NCBI GenBank assembly: GCA_032718475.1
Contig: JAUCBJ010006396.1
Location: forward strand, 1 to 39,478
Origin: Nemertoderma westbladi
Lineage: Eukaryota > Xenacoelomorpha > Nemertodermatida > Nemertodermatidae
Length of the DNA: 39,478 bases
Direction of reading: 5' to 3'
Shown: one piece after another, positions 23,036 through 31,874 of the stretch
How the letters are laid out: every line of letters starts with the position of its first letter
How positions within the stretch are numbered: the first letter of the stretch is position 1
Translations under genes and position numbers: made by a program
The notes under the pieces: generated by a model
Database searches by the model: none
Told to the model about the DNA's origin: nothing
Seen by the model: the letters and a program-made list of their open reading frames with translations, nothing else

Positions 23036-23418
23036 CGGTGGGTGTGAGTGGGTAGGAAAGTAATGAGGTGGGTGCGTGTGGGTAGGATAGGAAGGTAATG
23101 TGGTGGGTGTGAGTGGGTAGGGAGGTAATGAGGTGGGTGTGAGTGGGTATGAAGGTGATATGGTGGGTGTGAGTGGATAGGAAGGTAATATGGTGGGTGT
23201 GAGTGGGTAGGAAGGTAATGAGGTGGGTGTGAGTGGGTAGGAAGGTAATGGAGTGGGTGTGAGTGGGTAGGAAGGTAATGAAGTGGGTTTGAGTGGGTAG
23301 GAAGGTAATGAGGTGGGTGTGAGTGGGTAGGAAGGTGATGAAGTCGGTTTGAGTGGGTAGGAAGGTAATGAGGTGGGTGTGACTGGGTAGGAAGGTAATA
23401 TGCTTATGGTGGGTGTGA
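23036..23418 (-). repeat. 30-bp minisatellite in the foldback loop, about 12-13 units
   Basis: Unit GGTGGGTGTGAGTGGGTAGG plus AAGGTAATGA. Because 30 is divisible by three, the minus strand is open with the ten-residue repeat THTHLITFLP. There is no splice or start context and the unit is G-rich low complexity, so I do not call a gene. Plus-strand G-runs give quadruplex potential. Confidence 0.9.
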
Positions 23419-24159
23419 GTGGTGCTATTGCGCACTCTGAGTACCACCAATGACAAGAAAATGGCCAAATTGACCCATTAGAATAAATTTTTGGACAACA
23501 TGAATCGGCGGAATCGATTCCTAGCGTATAAAATAGTCGGAAACCACTTTCAGATTAAATAGTTGAAAATAGTAAGACGCCCCTATTATCTTTGCCAATA
23601 ATTTTTTCCCCTCCATCTTGTAATTTTAATATTCATTTCCAAATCAAACTTGTGCTAAATATAATATCAGTACTATTTTAATTTGTGTTTATTAGTTGTT
23701 AATTAACAATTTATTCGGATATTAAATTTATCGTCCGTTGGTTACATTATATAATAATGTTTTTTCTTTATTATAGTATCAACAAACACCGTCAAGAAAG
23801 TAAAATCAATTTCAATCTTAATGTCATGGATCTAAGCGATGTAAAAAGCGACGCGTAAGTGCTTGTGTGGTGTAGTTATTTGAATTTGGCGTCTGTTATT
23901 GTTACAGTACGTGTCTAGCACGTCATTTGACGTGCTTGTGTGGTGTTCCAGTGTAGTATTTGACGTCTGCTGACGTAATTGACACGTGTCTAACAAGTCA
24001 TTTGACGTAAACTGTAGCACGTCATAGTTTGAGGTGCTCAAACACGTGTTTGACACTTCCAAAATACACGTGGCCAAGACGTCATTTTCAACACGTTGAC
24101 GTCGAATAATTACGTCGTATCCACGTGTTGTTGACGTGCTGATGCTTATAGGGTAGTTG

Positions 24160-24396
24160 TTCACATGCTACTGGAAGTCCCAGACTATAGTTAACCAGTC
24201 ACCTTAGTTGTTCACGTGCTGCTCGAAGTCCCAGATTAGGTATCCAGCCTTCAGTCAGTTTATTTGTTCACGTGCTGATCTATGCCCCAGACTAGTTAAC
24301 GTGCTGGTTTAGTTGTTCACGTGCTGCTCGAAGTCCCAGACTAGTTAACCAGTCAGCTTTGTTGTTCAAGTGCTGCTCGAAGTCCCAGAATAGTTA
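24160..24396 (-). repeat. E-box subrepeats of the right foldback arm
   Basis: About five units of GTTCACGTGCTGCTCGAAGT plus CCCAGACTAGTTAACCAGTC, the reverse complement of the left-arm units. Units diverge in spacing and some have lost CACGTG. Confidence 0.85.
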
Positions 24397-24649
24397 AAAC
24401 AACAACAATAACGGATGAGTGGGTTAAACCGATAAGAAATAATTTATTCTGATTCAATGAATTACATTTAGTCTTACTCTATTCATGTATTCAATGCAGC
24501 AATGTTAAAACAGATTTGAATTTACCGCCAAAATATAGGTAGCAGATCTGATCTGCCACCCTTTCCAGTACAAATTACATGTCTTTCAATCATTTGAATT
24601 TCCCGCGCTATGGCAGTATGGAGCAGGTTGGCACCTTTTAGGGACTTGT

Positions 24650-25190
24650 GTGTATTCTTACCCCCATGCAGCCATGATATTTTAAATTTCAATATTATTT
24701 AAATTCGATATAAGCCTGCAGTTAAGACCAGAGATACATCTACCTGTACTGCTCTAGCAGTCTAGTACACAGACAAACACACGCTCCACACTGACGCTGG
24801 AGATTTGTATACAGTAGTCAGGCAATACAGTAAAGTACCGGTAGTGTAGAAGATATAAATAATAGGCCTACACCGGGAGTGAGAATACACTAGGGAAATT
24901 TATCCGGGGATGGATTTGCATTTGCACAGAGTGAAAATTGATAAATGCAGGGGTGAGTTGAGTTTTCACTGGAGGGGGTTAAAATACACTAGGGAAAATA
25001 CACCCCGGCCCCGGGAGTGAGAGAGAATAGGCCTACACGAGGCCCTAGTGATTTTAACCGGGTTAAGTGGTAGCTAAATGAGTACTGGAGTTTCCTCTGG
25101 GGAGTAAAGTTCTGAGGGGACCGCACTGGAAATAAGTCGTCAGACTTTGTGCGTAATCCGTGGCCGAAGAAAATTTACTTTTACTTTTAC
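24650..25190. other. Intergenic with CACTAGGG-type repeat copy (24870-25060)
   Basis: 24870-25060 carries GGGAGTGAGAATACACTAGG, GTTTTCACTGGAGGGGGTTA and CACTAGGGAAAATACACC, matching 17610-17712 with the phrases reordered. A (TTTTAC) run lies at about 25170-25192, immediately before the reverse-transcriptase fragment. No gene is seen. Confidence 0.5.
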
Positions 25191-25191
25191 T

Positions 25192-25446
25192 TACTACACC
25201 AACATTGCTCCAGCTGAACTCCAAACAGCTTACCGTAAGGGCTTGGGAACAGATATTGTGGTAGCGGCATTGCTTGAGTTAATCCACAACAATGAAAACC
25301 AAAACCAAGGAACATATGTGTGTCAGATGGACATACGGAGTGCCTTCGATGAGGTGAATCATTGCAAACTTTTCAACAAACTGAGACATAAAATCAACCC
25401 ATATGTTTGTAAAATGTTGCTGTGTTCGCGGTATTTCAACTTTTCC
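25192..25446 (+). pseudogene. Reverse transcriptase fragment from a third retroelement
   Basis: The plus-strand frame contains TAYRKGLGTDIVVAALLELI, a block resembling the motif preceding the palm in LINE polymerases. It is followed by MDIRSAFDEVNH, which has the catalytic aspartate and AFD of motif A. It breaks off after about 30 more residues, before motifs B and C. The wording differs from LINE-A (VDFKKAFDS) and LINE-B (VDFLKAFDS), so this is a separate family. It is a short dead remnant. Confidence 0.6.
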
Positions 25447-25723
25447 TAACGCGAGTTGAATATTTTTTGGATTTATTTAAAATGATTATTCCGATATCAC
25501 TACTGGGTGCGGGACCATGGGTTTTGGGCACACTCAATGAACTGGGGGCGATTTATGGGCGAATATTGGGGCGACTTACGGGGTACGGGACTCATTTCAT
25601 GTATATAAGGGCCAGGGGGGGAAGGAAAAGTTAAGCAGTATTCAGGTTTACCTGACTACTATTAGGCCTAGCCAACTTCCTGCTGCCTGTAGAGGTGGAT
25701 TTGGTAAATCGCTAGGTCTAAAG

Positions 25724-26100
25724 GACAAGGACTGCTCTTAGCGGTCCCTGGCCAACAGCAGTTATTACGAGCCTGAAAAGGACATCGGAAAGTCTGCTGC
25801 TTCCTGCTTGTGTCAGGGATTTGCGACGGGAAACGACGACAGACTCCTAGCCAAGCCGTACTGGTTCTCGATGATCGATCCCTTCGGGGTTCGGGAGGGG
25901 TGGTACGGACACGCGAAAGGGCGGCCGACTAACAGAGGAAGGGTTTGACGAGGACTGCCCTTAGCGGTCTCTGGTCAACAGCAGTTATTACGAGCCTGAA
26001 AAGGACATCGGAAAGTCTGCTGCTTGTGCCAGGGATTTGCGACGGGAACCGACGACAGCCCCCTTAGCCAAGCCAAGCCGTACTGGTTCTCGATCTATTA
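25724..26100 (+). repeat. Tandem direct duplication, offset about 225 bp
   Basis: 25730-25876 and 25952-26095 share AACAGCAGTTATTACGAGCC, TGAAAAGGACATCGGAAAGT and CCGTACTGGTTCTCGAT, with small indels. The GC content is higher than the surroundings. It may be an untranslated part of a retroelement, since it lies between two polymerase scraps, but no motif proves this. Confidence 0.7.
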
Positions 26101-26116
26101 ATTTTAACACTTTAAC

Positions 26117-26222
26117 TGGGGGGCAAGTGTCCGGGGGCAAGTGTCCGGGGGGGAAGTGTCCGGGGGGGAAGTGTCCGGGGGGAAAGTGTCCGGGGGGGAA
26201 GTGTCCGGGGGGGAAGTGTCCT
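26117..26222 (+). repeat. 15-bp G-rich minisatellite (AAGTGTCCGGGGGGG), about 7 units
   Basis: Units of 13-16 bp vary only in G-run length. It interrupts the LINE-B fragment exactly at its truncated edge. The minus frame reads GHFPP repeats, and both strands are open because the unit lacks stops. Four or more G-runs give quadruplex potential on the plus strand. Confidence 0.88.
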
Positions 26223-26448
26223 AGATCCATTTTAAAGACCTCAGGGGGAACACCATCTACTCTACTGGCACGATTGGTCTTAATGCTCTTTGCAGCAGCC
26301 TTCACTTCTGCAAAGGAGATATCGCCAATGGGAATATCTGGGAGTACAGACTCAGACACTTTTACTTCTATAAAGTTATCATGCAATACCCTGTCATTAT
26401 TGAGGAGCTTTTCAAAGTGGGCCTTCCAACCATTGAGGCGATCGGCTG
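26223..26448 (-). mobile_element. LINE-B fragment, N-terminal edge of the polymerase
   Basis: Close copy of 31570-31790 on the same strand: it encodes LNGWKAHFEKLL, NFIEVKVSESVLPDI, ISFAEVKAAAKSIKTNRAS and PPEVFK, and then stops. It differs from the longer copy by a two-codon insertion (DIPIGDIS against DIGDIS) and by scattered substitutions. Confidence 0.85.
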
Positions 26449-27107
26449 GTGATTCTGGCTATCGGCTACTTGCCGCCCCCTGGCGGACACCTACTGTAGT
26501 AATTATAATAGCCGTACGCAATATTGTCTTGGTACCTCTGTATAAGGTATGTAAGGCGAGTAACAATTGTTTTCCACATCCGTGTGAACTTACAGTAAAT
26601 GTTCTAACAATTTCCTTCAGGGCATGCGGTCGTATACTTTGCTAAATTCGATAAATACGACATATAATTTATATTTTTTATATGTACAGCAAGATAAGTA
26701 GCCGTAAACCGATAATTTGTTCCAAGCACCCCCTGTGTGCCTGTCCACCTGCCTGGCAACAATCTATTGACCACCACTTTAGAAGTCTAGCGTTAATCAT
26801 GTCATACAGAGTTTGGCTAGAGTTGTAGATAGACTTATACCCCGGGCGTTACCGCAAATATTTGGTTTCCGGGATTTAATTATGGTTATGAGTTTAGTAT
26901 AAGCCCACCTACTAGGGACCCACTGAAAGGTAAAAACTAGATTAAACACTGTAAGAAAAAATAGTAGCCAGTTCCCTGGTAACAATACAAACCACCGCGG
27001 ATCAATCCCTATATAATACAATACGTTGGCCTACTACAGCAGATAACAAAAATACATAAATATTGTGGTAGAGAGTCGATGTCCATAGTCAAAGATCTCC
27101 TAACAGA
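26449..27107. other. Intergenic, 3' flank of gene A
   Basis: No recognisable gene. On the minus strand, ATTAAA at 26880-26875 is a possible weak poly(A) signal 228 bases after the gene A stop. A frame at 26797-27021 is hydrophobic but has no support. Confidence 0.35.
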
Positions 27108-27576
27108 TCAACAGCTGCGGCCGCATTTATATGTAGTTCCAGACAACGGTCTCCAGTAATAGCCACCCGCATCCCATTCCTGAATTTCCTCCTCATCGCA
27201 TGCTCCGTTAAAGCATTCCTCTTTATAGTGTACATTCTAAAAGAACAACAAAATCGTATCGTTGTCATTCATTTACATTATACTGTAGCTACTGTATGAT
27301 ATTCACTTCTAGTGTTTCATTGTTAACAACCAATAAACACTTTTCATTTATCTCATTGGCGGTTCTTATACAAACCTTCGAGCAACATTCCGTACAAGTA
27401 TCTCCATATTTGACAAATTTGCAATATTTCCTATTATACGTCTCTCCATGTCGTTTTGTTGCGGACAGGTACCCATCAGCTTCAGACTTGTCAACATCAT
27501 GGTGAGTAAATTTCCCACCAAGCAGGGTCATCCAGGTGTTTAACAGCACGATAGATAATATCAACTTCAAGTTCAT
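27108..27576 (-). CDS. Gene A: secreted eight-cysteine peptide precursor, two exons
   Basis: Exon 1 is 27576-27376 (67 codons) and exon 2 is 27236-27108 (42 codons plus stop), 109 residues in all. The phase-0 intron of 139 bp has donor AAG|GTTTGT and acceptor TTGTTCTTTTAG|AAT. Residues 1-20 form a signal peptide (LILSIVLLNTWM core). Residues 22-42 form an acidic propeptide with DKSEADGYL that ends in Lys-Arg, a likely furin-type cleavage site. The mature part has eight cysteines spaced C-x8-C-x2-CC-x9-C-x4-C-x24-C-x3-C and an acidic DEEE stretch. It should be secreted and disulfide-bonded. The unspliced frame runs on from exon 1 into the intron, but exon 2 aligns to gene B, which supports splicing. 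I do not recognise the family. Hormone, defence or toxin-like roles are all possible and none is shown. Confidence 0.82.
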
Positions 27577-27643
27577 TTTTAAGTTCTAATCTAATATCAC
27601 AGAAATTTTTAAATTTAAATATTTAAAATTAAATTTTTTTACT

Positions 27644-27669
27644 ATTGTAATTGAATACTTAATTACAAT
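27644..27669. promoter_or_regulatory. Inverted repeat of homeodomain-like cores upstream of gene A
   Basis: Perfect 9-bp arms ATTGTAATT (27644-27652) and AATTACAAT (27661-27669), separated by 8 bases, 68-93 bases upstream of the gene A start codon. TAATT cores suit homeodomain proteins. The surroundings are very AT-rich, so chance is plausible. Confidence 0.3.
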
Positions 27670-29689
27670 TATGTCTATCCTGAGGCGATCAGAGTATAAT
27701 TTAACATGAGTTTATTCCACTAGAGTGATATGTGAGGCGAATAGAGTTGGAACTGCGAGCCATCAGCGAACGGATATGATTATACTAGGCGCGGTAATAA
27801 TAGAAGTAGAGGAAATATTTTTTACTGGGCAGCAGTAGAGCTTGTGCTGCTATTTGGCACTCCATGTTGGGATCTTACTGAATAAGTCACCGCTGTATTG
27901 ATTGTACTGTAGGCGAGCTCTTGTACCAAAACCCAGAACTACCCTACAGACACAAGGGGGGGTGGGGGGATGGGGGGGGGGGGGTATATATCAATAAAAT
28001 ACCACACTAAAAATATATTCCGGGGCATGTATAGGCCGCATATGAGGGACCGATATATATATATATATGTCAGTGAGATATAAGAAACAAATTTACAGGT
28101 ATATTTTTGGTGTGGCAGTTGTCTGAGTTATTTATAAATTCGAAAATTATAGCAATTCTACTTTACTGTAGGCCTACCTACAATCTTTTGGAGTGATACA
28201 AACATACTAAGTGCTTACCGATATAGTGTTATTTTCCTATAGGGGAACATGTAAAGTACTTTATGAAACAACCTTCTGTATGCATTTATTAACAAATTAA
28301 AGCCTAATGTTTTATGTAACTTGTGTCTGTCACTGGTATACAGAACAGATTGTGTCCATTTGGTAAGATAGCCTACTTAAGTGATGTATGTTAGTGGTTT
28401 AGAAAAGCCAGCAGTGCAATAGGAAGCTGTCTTCTGCTGGGAGAGCAAATAAAAGCTTTGACAAAAAAAACTCATAAACGCGTCAATGGCTGAAGAGATC
28501 GGTTGAGAGGATAAACCTTTTATCGTTGAATTAATCATGTTTATCAATTTATGGAGAGGAGCCGGTTTCAGTGTCATGTTATTAAAAAAGCCATAAATGG
28601 CCAGAGTCAATCAGAGGCTAGAGTAATATTTGCTCGTTATCAGCTGTTCGTTATTAACATCTATTTTCCCCTGCAGAGGAATTTTGATTGCGTCAACAGC
28701 AAAATAAACTGGAAAAAAGTTTCATTTTTAGACGACTACCGTTACCGACAGGCAAGTCAACAGTGAATGCAGCGCACACAATATCGAGTCAATAAGTCGA
28801 GATGTTTTTCAAACACTAAGTGGATAAGATGTTCCGTTGTCGTTGTTATCCTGTATACAGTGTCAGACACAAGCCTGTTATATAAAACAAGGCTTTAATA
28901 AGTGATAAACTGTTTCTTGCATACAGTTTCAGTAAGGTGCAAGTTCACTCCCTCCGGCGGCAGCCAGCACTATGTCGGAATACGCTGTGTTGTACAGTAG
29001 TCTCTTCTCTTTTAGAAGGTCACAGATGCAGCAGCCTACTGTACGATAGGATAATTATTTGAATATTAAAAGAAATACATCTGCCACGCGACATGATCAG
29101 GTTTGGTGCAGTTTATACTTTGTATACAGTAACAGTAGTTCATTCACATTCACAAGTGTCTACTAGCGTTTGTGAATATATTTTAATGTACGATTTCCAT
29201 TAAAATATACCTCTAATTATATTTATTTGAATCAAACAAACTTAAATAAGTTTTATATAACCTTGGTATAATATGTTTGCTATATAATTTGCACTTTTTT
29301 AGTCTCACACTGGAGTGATTAGTGAAATTATAATACATGTGAATAGTAAATTAATAAATAATATAATAATTGATATAATTATAATTGATAATTGTGGCAA
29401 GGAATTGGTTAAAGTGAAGGCTATTCTAACCAAAACAATAAACTAAGAGTCATATGAGCACAAGTTTCCGTTTCATTTTGTCACTGTCGGTTGGTTGTGT
29501 TGTCAGTTGTCGGTGTAACGTTTACGCACTAGGCCAGGTCAACTGTGAAGTATATCGAGAGTAGGAAAGGTCGTTACTACATTAAACTATGAGCCTTTTA
29601 CATGGAAAAGCCCTGGGGACAAACATTAGGGATACTGTAGCCCAATTGGAATTAAAATGTCAGTTGGGTAGAGCATAGCGAAGTCGGCA
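27670..29689. other. Intergenic between gene A and the tRNA-like element
   Basis: No gene recognised. It contains a G tract at 27956-27984, an AT dinucleotide run near 28052-28068, and GCGAGCCATCAGCGAAC at about 27757-27773. That last sequence recurs as ACGAGCCATCAGCGAAC at about 35868-35884, with similar sequence after both. Frames at 28377-28766 have no recognisable similarity or exon signals. Confidence 0.4.
27956..27984 (+). repeat. G-rich tract
   Basis: G runs broken by single T, A and T. Fits the G-quadruplex pattern on the plus strand. Confidence 0.8.
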
Positions 29690-29766
29690 ATGACGTCCAG
29701 GTGGGATCGAACTGGATACCTCCAGGATGGATTTCTGTCGCTCTAATCATTGCGCTAGCGACTCGG
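29690..29766 (-). mobile_element. tRNA-derived promoter region (SINE head or tRNA pseudogene)
   Basis: On the minus strand, TAGCGCAATGATTAGAGC (29757-29740) closely matches the internal A box of tRNA genes. AGTTCGATCCCA (29713-29702) matches the B box, with about 30 bases between them, as in tRNAs. The anticodon arm is not clear and the acceptor ends pair poorly, so this is not a working tRNA. The sequence continuing to about 29580 could be a SINE body, but no second copy is in the window to confirm it. Confidence 0.55.
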
Positions 29767-30040
29767 GTAAAAAGTTGTCTTGGAAATGCTACCTACCTTG
29801 TATGTCCGTAATTGTAGTCCTAAAGGCCTCCAATCTGTCAATACCAACATCATCTGCAACAATCAACGACAATTACAATAACATGAAACCATTAATTCAC
29901 CCAAACTTCCAATATCAAAATGTATTTGGTCGTTTACAATAAATTACAAATATAATTGTAAATTATGTAATATAATAGTAAACAATAATAAGTAAAAAAT
30001 AACCAATTGTCTGATAATAAATTATTAGAACTATACTACT
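29767..30040. other. Intergenic, 3' flank of LINE-B copy 1
   Basis: AT-rich; no gene. It ends in the (CTA)n run at 30035-30052, which is the 3' tail of LINE-B read on the minus strand. Confidence 0.4.
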
Positions 30041-31850
30041 ACTACTACTACTAGGAACGGCATGCTGCATTGCAGCTGCATTTTTAAGAATGCTGTGCCG
30101 GCTTATCGACAAAATTGCACCGCCACAACTCCCTATCACCCATGACATTTGCTAGATCATCCGCATCTTCAAGTCCAGTGTCCTTTAAGATGCGTCTCAA
30201 GAAAGTCATGGGCTGTCCACCATGATTATTCACTCCATGAGGCTGCCAAAGTACAAGATTATGCACTGGCTGGTCCTCACGGCGAAAGCAATGTCCTACA
30301 AAGCGGAGGCGATTTTGTTCTAGTGTCAAGCTTGGGGGAACCAATGAGACACCTCCAATGTTATATAGTGTCTGGTTAGAGATGTGTGCATTGTACTTGA
30401 CACAATGAACCCGGCGTAGCATTCTTGTGAATGTGCCATCCAGAGATTTGGTGTCCTCAGCAGTTAGAGCCCAGCATGGACTCCCATAGAGGAGTACTGG
30501 AACTACTGCTGCTCTAAATAATCGGACCTTAAGTTTCCGATTATTTCTCGGTGACTTCCAAATCCTGGAAAGCCTATTCAAGGCTGCCCATGCCTTTCCG
30601 TTACGTATTCGAAGGTCCTCACCTGACTTCCGGATCCATGATCCCAGGTAACAGAAGTCATCCACATGCTCAAGCATACCATCTTTTGAGCTTATGCTCA
30701 TCCGATCAGAGACTTGCTGAGGACTTTCAAAGTTAACTGTCAAAATTTTGGTCTTTCTGGAGTTAATAAAAAGACCAACACTAGAAGCAGCATGTTCTAA
30801 TGAGCTGAGGAGCCGTTGGGCTCCCTCTAGTGATTCTAAGAGTACTCCTAAGTCATCAGCAAAGTCTAGATCAGTTAGGTACTTGGCAGGATTTCCTCGA
30901 CTTCTGGAGCCAGTAGGTGGAGTTATCATCATCCCATCATCATTATGATGATCTAAGGACATGCGTAGAACATAGTCAACAACAATTATGAACAAGAATG
31001 GTGCGTAGAACATAGTCAACAACAATTATGAACAAGAATGGTGCAAGTGTGTCTCCCTGGAGGACACCCCATAACACTTCAAATGGTTCAGTGTCACCTT
31101 CAACAGTAGACACAAATGTTATCGAACCATCGTATACTGATCTGATTGCTGCAATAATTTCATCAGGAATCCCATATAATGAAAGTATGCTGAACATACG
31201 TGAGCGAGAGACTGAATCAAAGGCCTTTAAGAAGTCAACAAAGATAACAGCCAGATGCCTGTCTTTCTTTTTTGATAACTCTTCAATTATCCTTCTAAGT
31301 GCCAAAATGGGCTCCATGGTCCCCCGACCTTTACGGAACCTATTCTGATTTCCACGGAGCAGTCTCTCAATGGGATCCCTGATGCGATTTAGTAGAATTC
31401 TATTGTATAGCTTTGCAGCAATCGAGATCAATGAGATTCCCCGAAAAGAACCATAGAGTGTTAGGTTGCCCTTCTTGGGAACTGGCACCAACCTATTTGT
31501 TTTCATTTCTTGTGGGACTCTTGTTGTTCGGTACATGTCTACTATGATGGGATAGATGAGCTTTAAACACTCAGGTATTTTAAAGACCGCAGGGGGAACA
31601 CCATCTACTCCACTGGCACGATTGGTCTTAATGCTCTTTGCAGCAGCCTTCACTTCTGCAAAGGAGATATCACCAATATCTGGTAGTACAGACTCAGACA
31701 CTTTTACTTCTATAAAGTTATCAGGCAATACCCTGTCATTATTGAGGAGCTTTTCAAAGTGGGCCTTCCAACCATTGAGGTGATTCAGCCTTAACCTTGG
31801 TGGTTGGTTGGCTTTTTCGACCAGCAAGCAAGTTGATCTAGTTGTTCCAT
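30035..31850 (-). mobile_element. LINE-B copy 1, 5'-truncated non-LTR retrotransposon
   Basis: Minus-strand polymerase part of a LINE in two frames. The first (31827-30976) starts inside the linker at LNGWKAHFEKLL and carries ASGVDGVPP, VPVPKKGNL, NRFRKGRGT, motif A VDFLKAFDSV (about 31245-31205) and motif B GVLQGDTLAPF (about 31080-31043). The second (31025-30084) carries motif C DLDFADDLGVL (about 30870-30845) and a C-terminal domain ending near RELWRCNFVDKP. A 40-bp tandem duplication (30963-31002 and 31003-31042) shifts the frame between B and C; otherwise the two halves are collinear. The 3' end is a (TAG)n tail near 30035-30052. There is no endonuclease, so the copy is 5'-truncated at 31800-31850, right beside gene B. 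Confidence 0.88.
30963..31042. repeat. Perfect 40-bp tandem duplication inside LINE-B
   Basis: The unit beginning GCGTAGAACATAGTCAACAA occurs at 30963-31002 and is repeated exactly at 31003-31042. 40 is not a multiple of three, so it alone breaks the polymerase frame. Identity of the two halves points to a recent event or an assembly slip. Confidence 0.95.
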
Positions 31851-31874
31851 TCTGACAAATTAGAACTATACAAA

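Larger units (their letters stand above)
21953..24649. mobile_element. Large foldback transposon (2.7 kb) with long composite inverted arms
   Basis: The left arm starts ACAAGTCCCTAAAAGGTGCC; the right arm ends in its reverse complement at 24649. Collinear inverted similarity covers the outer ~290 bases (21953-22240 against 24365-24649), with small indels. Then come E-box subrepeats in opposite orientation, and an inner block with ACCCTATAAGCAT at 22667-22679 and ATGCTTATAGGGT at 24142-24154. Between the arms are ACGT-rich repeats, a poly-C tract, a 30-bp minisatellite and about 400 bases of AT-rich DNA. No transposase is visible and no clear target duplication was found. The architecture resembles foldback elements with subrepeat-bearing arms; family unknown. 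Confidence 0.8.

Noticed and set aside
23019-23468. 149-codon minus-strand frame with THTHLITFLP repeats
   Set aside because: Product of the 30-bp minisatellite inside a foldback element; no start or splice context.
27289-27375. Unspliced C-terminus of gene A (95-residue frame running to 27289)
   Set aside because: The extension past the donor AAG|GTTTGT has no counterpart in gene B, whereas the spliced exon 2 is conserved between the two genes.
28377-28766. Small frames on both strands as a third host gene
   Set aside because: No signal peptide, cysteine pattern, splice sites or recognisable domain; AT-biased composition.
29690-29766. Functional tRNA gene
   Set aside because: A and B boxes are good, but the anticodon arm is unclear and the acceptor ends pair poorly. 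Called tRNA-derived instead.
30149-31783. Plus-strand frames opposite LINE-B
   Set aside because: Antisense shadows of the retrotransposon polymerase, which has clear motifs on the minus strand.
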